From Oscillospiraceae bacterium (GTDB lineage: Bacteria > Bacillota > Clostridia > Oscillospirales > QAMX01): a stretch of DNA of 37,064 bases. The stretch is taken from the NCBI GenBank assembly GCA_015068345.1, contig SVKS01000009.1, positions 1-37,064 on the forward strand, given 5' to 3'. Below the pieces are notes generated by a model. It saw nothing but the letters and a program-made list of their open reading frames with translations. It made no database searches and had not been told where the DNA came from. Positions 35,308 through 37,064 of this stretch are shown here, piece after piece (within the stretch, counting starts at the first letter, position 1; each line of letters begins with the position of its first letter). A program made the position numbers and the translations under genes.

Positions 35308-36305
35308 TTCGCCGCCTCCCCTACCGCCTGGAAGTAAGCATCAATATTGGCCCAGGAAGCCTTAGGCGGAATGTCACAGCCGGAGGAAGGAATGTAGTTT
35401 TTGAAACCCTTCAGCGCCTCCATCTGATCCAAAACCGCCTTGCGGATGCTTTCAGGGGTACCATCCTTGAATTCAAACACCGGGCTGATGTTGCCCATGA
35501 CCACGATGTCCTCCGGGGTCTTGGCCAGGATGCTTCCCAGGTCCACCGCATCCCCAAAGTGATAGGCCACGGCACCCTGGTCGTAAAGGAAGGGCAACAT
35601 GGCTTCCACACTGGCACCGCAGTTGTGGTAAACCACCCCAAATTCCTCGGTCTGCACCGCTTCAATAATCTCCTTTACATAGGGAGCGGAAAACTCCTCC
35701 GCCAGGGCGGGAGACATGATACCTGTGAGGGGTTCGGCCATGACCACACCCACAGCCCCTGCTTCCTTGTATGCCAGGATGTATTTTTTCAGGAAATCGG
35801 TGGCCTTCCGCATGACGGTATGCACCATATCTTCCTCATCATAACAATTCAACATGATTTCCGAAACGCCCATCAAACGGCCCGCCAGGGAGAAGGGACC
35901 GATGACGCCGGCAAACACCGGGCGGTCGGTAATCAATTCGCAGGCCTTACGGATGGTTTCCACGTAAAGGCCGGTGCGGGCTGCACCCACTTCGGGTACC
36001 ACAAGATTTTCGGCATCTTCGGGGGTTTCCACCAGAATACCGGTGATGGCGGGCACCTCATCCTCAAAGGCAACCATGGTACCGCCAAAGGCCTCAGCTT
36101 CCACCGAAAGGTCCATCATGCTGACCGAAGCCAGCGACGGGCAACGGGCCGCCACGGCAGCCATACCCTGGGCCTGCTTGTCGGAAGATGCAATCAGTTC
36201 CCGCACCGAACAGCCCAGAAGGGCAGTGGAGGGGAATGAAAGAATCGGCATAGCCTTTTTGTGGGAGTCTGCGGCATGTTCCTGTAGAAATTTCTTTACC
36301 TGCAT
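35304..36305 (-). CDS. Uroporphyrinogen decarboxylase-fold (MtaA/MtbA-like) protein
   Basis: The 333-residue product has the URO-D TIM barrel but not the haem enzyme's N-terminal arginine region; instead it has the zinc set of methylcobamide methyltransferases: His227 and Cys229 (YHNCG) and Cys310 (SSGCDIPP), as in MtaA/MtbA. Such proteins move methyl groups between a corrinoid and a thiol, or act in demethylation. No corrinoid protein is encoded nearby in this window. It is the first gene of a five-gene operon ending with a GH95 fucosidase. AAGGAG lies 7 bases before the ATG, in a structured leader. Confidence 0.85.
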   Translation of the reverse strand: MQVKKFLQEHAADSHKKAMPILSFPSTALLGCSVRELIASSDKQAQGMAAVAARCPSLASVSMMDLSVEAEAFGGTMVAFEDEVPAITGILVETPEDAENLVVPEVGAARTGLYVETIRKACELITDRPVFAGVIGPFSLAGRLMGVSEIMLNCYDEEDMVHTVMRKATDFLKKYILAYKEAGAVGVVMAEPLTGIMSPALAEEFSAPYVKEIIEAVQTEEFGVVYHNCGASVEAMLPFLYDQGAVAYHFGDAVDLGSILAKTPEDIVVMGNISPVFEFKDGTPESIRKAVLDQMEALKGFKNYIPSSGCDIPPKASWANIDAYFQAVGEAAK

Positions 36306-36322
36306 AATGTGTCTCCTTTTCA

Positions 36323-36365
36323 GCTGAGTGGGATCAGGTTATCCCAAATCCCATAGTCTGTCAGC
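36323..36365 (-). promoter_or_regulatory. Structured 5' leader of the URO-D operon
   Basis: GCTGA (36361-36365 read on the minus strand) pairs with TCAGC (36323-36327). Inside, one ATCCCA (36329-36334 on the minus strand) can pair with either of two TGGGAT copies (36341-36346 or 36348-36353). The outer stem ends 5 bases before the AAGGAG site. Two exclusive stems hint at a switch, but I recognise no known riboswitch. Confidence 0.45.
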
Positions 36366-36368
36366 CCT

Positions 36369-36398
36369 ATTATACCTTTTTCCGGGTTATTTTGTAAA
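36369..36398 (-). promoter_or_regulatory. Promoter of the URO-D to GH95 operon
   Basis: On the minus strand: TTTACA, 18-base spacer and TATAAT. It would give a leader of about 57 bases. Confidence 0.8.
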
Positions 36399-36442
36399 GC
36401 AATATTTTTACTTTTTCAGGACTTTCTCTTTTCCTCTCTCGC

Positions 36443-36471
36443 TTGCCAAATCAACGGGAATATAGTATAAT
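36443..36471 (+). promoter_or_regulatory. Promoter of pcrA/uvrD
   Basis: TTGCCA, 17-base spacer and TATAAT, 58 bases before the ATG. No LexA-like box is seen. Confidence 0.82.
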
Positions 36472-36529
36472 AGACATCTCCCTTCCAATCACAAGAAGGT
36501 GAGAAAATCCTTATCCAAAGGAGAATCAC

Positions 36530-37064
36530 ATGGCTGAAATTGATTACATCGGTGAATATTACCGATTAAGACGATATTATTTATCTCAGCAGCATAAAAA
36601 GCTCAATGACATGCAGCGCAAGGCGGTGTTCAGCGTCAACGGTCCCCTGTTGGTACTCGCGGGGGCAGGAAGCGGCAAAACCACCGTTTTGGTTTCCCGT
36701 ATTGCCCATCTGATCCGATACGGCGATGCCTACGAAAGCGAAATGATCCCCGAAACCGTCACTGCCGAGGACATCGAATGGCTGATGGAGTGTGAAAAGA
36801 AGGGCATCCAGCCAACCCACGAGGAACTGATTCCCCTGTTCGCCGTCAATCCCGCCCCCGCCTGGTCGGTATTGGCCATCACCTTCACCAACAAAGCCGC
36901 CGCTGAAATGAAAGAGCGCATTGCCCGCACTCTGGGCAAGGGTGCCGAGGAGGTTTGGGCATCCACCTTCCACTCCATGTGTGTGCGCATTCTCCGACGT
37001 TATGCCGATCGGTTGGGCTATTCCAAAAGCTTCACCATTTACGACAGCGATGACCAGGTCCGTA
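36530..37064 (+). CDS. pcrA: ATP-dependent DNA helicase PcrA/UvrD, 5' part only
   Basis: The frame starts at ATG 36530 with AAAGGAGA 6 bases upstream and stays open to the right edge (178 codons). LNDMQRKAV (Q motif), Walker A AGAGSGKT, motif Ia [15 protein letters not shown] and the later [13 protein letters not shown] identify the PcrA/UvrD/Rep superfamily 1A helicase, used in nucleotide excision repair and replication. Between Walker A and motif Ia there is an insertion of roughly 40 residues rich in Glu (about 70-110) that is absent from Bacillus PcrA. The C-terminal domains lie outside the window. The divergent URO-D promoter shares this intergenic space. Confidence 0.93.
   Translation, partial: MAEIDYIGEYYRLRRYYLSQQHKKLNDMQRKAVFSVNGPLLVLAGAGSGKTTVLVSRIAHLIRYGDAYESEMIPETVTAEDIEWLMECEKKGIQPTHEELIPLFAVNPAPAWSVLAITFTNKAAAEMKERIARTLGKGAEEVWASTFHSMCVRILRRYADRLGYSKSFTIYDSDDQVR

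Noticed and set aside
36306-36368. TPP riboswitch in the URO-D leader
   Set aside because: AACCTGATC and GCTGA-like pieces recall the thi box, but the leader is far too short for the aptamer and its P1, P4 and P5 pairings are absent.

Overview
The window looks like a chromosomal segment of a moderately GC-rich Firmicute, most likely a gut Clostridia member of the Oscillospirales type. The evidence is a CIRCE-controlled groESL operon, ruvCAB, a RecD2 helicase, ComF, a Gram-positive-style LexA box, AGGAGG-type ribosome binding sites, sigma-A promoters with 17-bp spacing and often a TGn extended -10, and a PcrA/UvrD helicase with an insertion between motifs I and Ia that I recall from that lineage. 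The lineage call is an inference. I see no prophage, insertion sequence, CRISPR array, rRNA or tRNA, and no gene-free stretch longer than about 245 bases.

Left part (1-13.7 kb): the 3' end of a secreted-type zinc metallopeptidase gene (HEYGH motif) and a lipoprotein with a second C-terminal anchor; ruvC-ruvA-ruvB on the minus strand, divergent from a GH127-type intracellular glycosidase; a membrane-anchored PrsA/SurA-like foldase; and a minus-strand operon of a GH28-like beta-helix protein, a UxuB-type D-mannonate oxidoreductase and a sugar-phosphate isomerase-like TIM barrel. A divergent plus-strand operon follows: tsaE-tsaB (tRNA t6A), rpiB and a THUMP/RlmL-type RNA methyltransferase.

Middle part (13.7-26.2 kb): CIRCE-groES-groEL; an L,D-transpeptidase lipoprotein whose catalytic domain sits between two Ser-Glu repeat tracts; divergent comF and recD2; then a plus-strand cluster of dinB (two LexA-like boxes in its promoter and leader), an uncharacterised 95-residue protein, an XRE regulator and a P2A Ca2+ ATPase. 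The ATPase gene overlaps tail-to-tail with an M14 peptidase carrying PG-binding and LysM domains.

Right part (26.2-37.1 kb): almost entirely minus-strand carbohydrate and small-molecule metabolism. In transcription order there is a five-gene operon (URO-D/corrinoid methyltransferase-like protein, class I amidotransferase hydrolase, FAD oxidoreductase, GH95 fucosidase, small two-helix membrane protein), a ManD/RspA-type mannonate dehydratase with a palindromic operator in its promoter, an SDR plus a second enolase-superfamily dehydratase, then a UlaG-like metallo-beta-lactamase-fold hydrolase and a VOC protein. The 5' end of pcrA/uvrD begins at the right edge.

Taken together, the accessory genes suggest cytoplasmic breakdown of plant or host glycans (arabinose, uronic acids, fucose or galactose) and hexuronate catabolism. 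The GH28-like protein, UxuB-type reductase and ManD-type dehydratase would fit converging on 2-keto-3-deoxygluconate, although they lie in separate transcripts.
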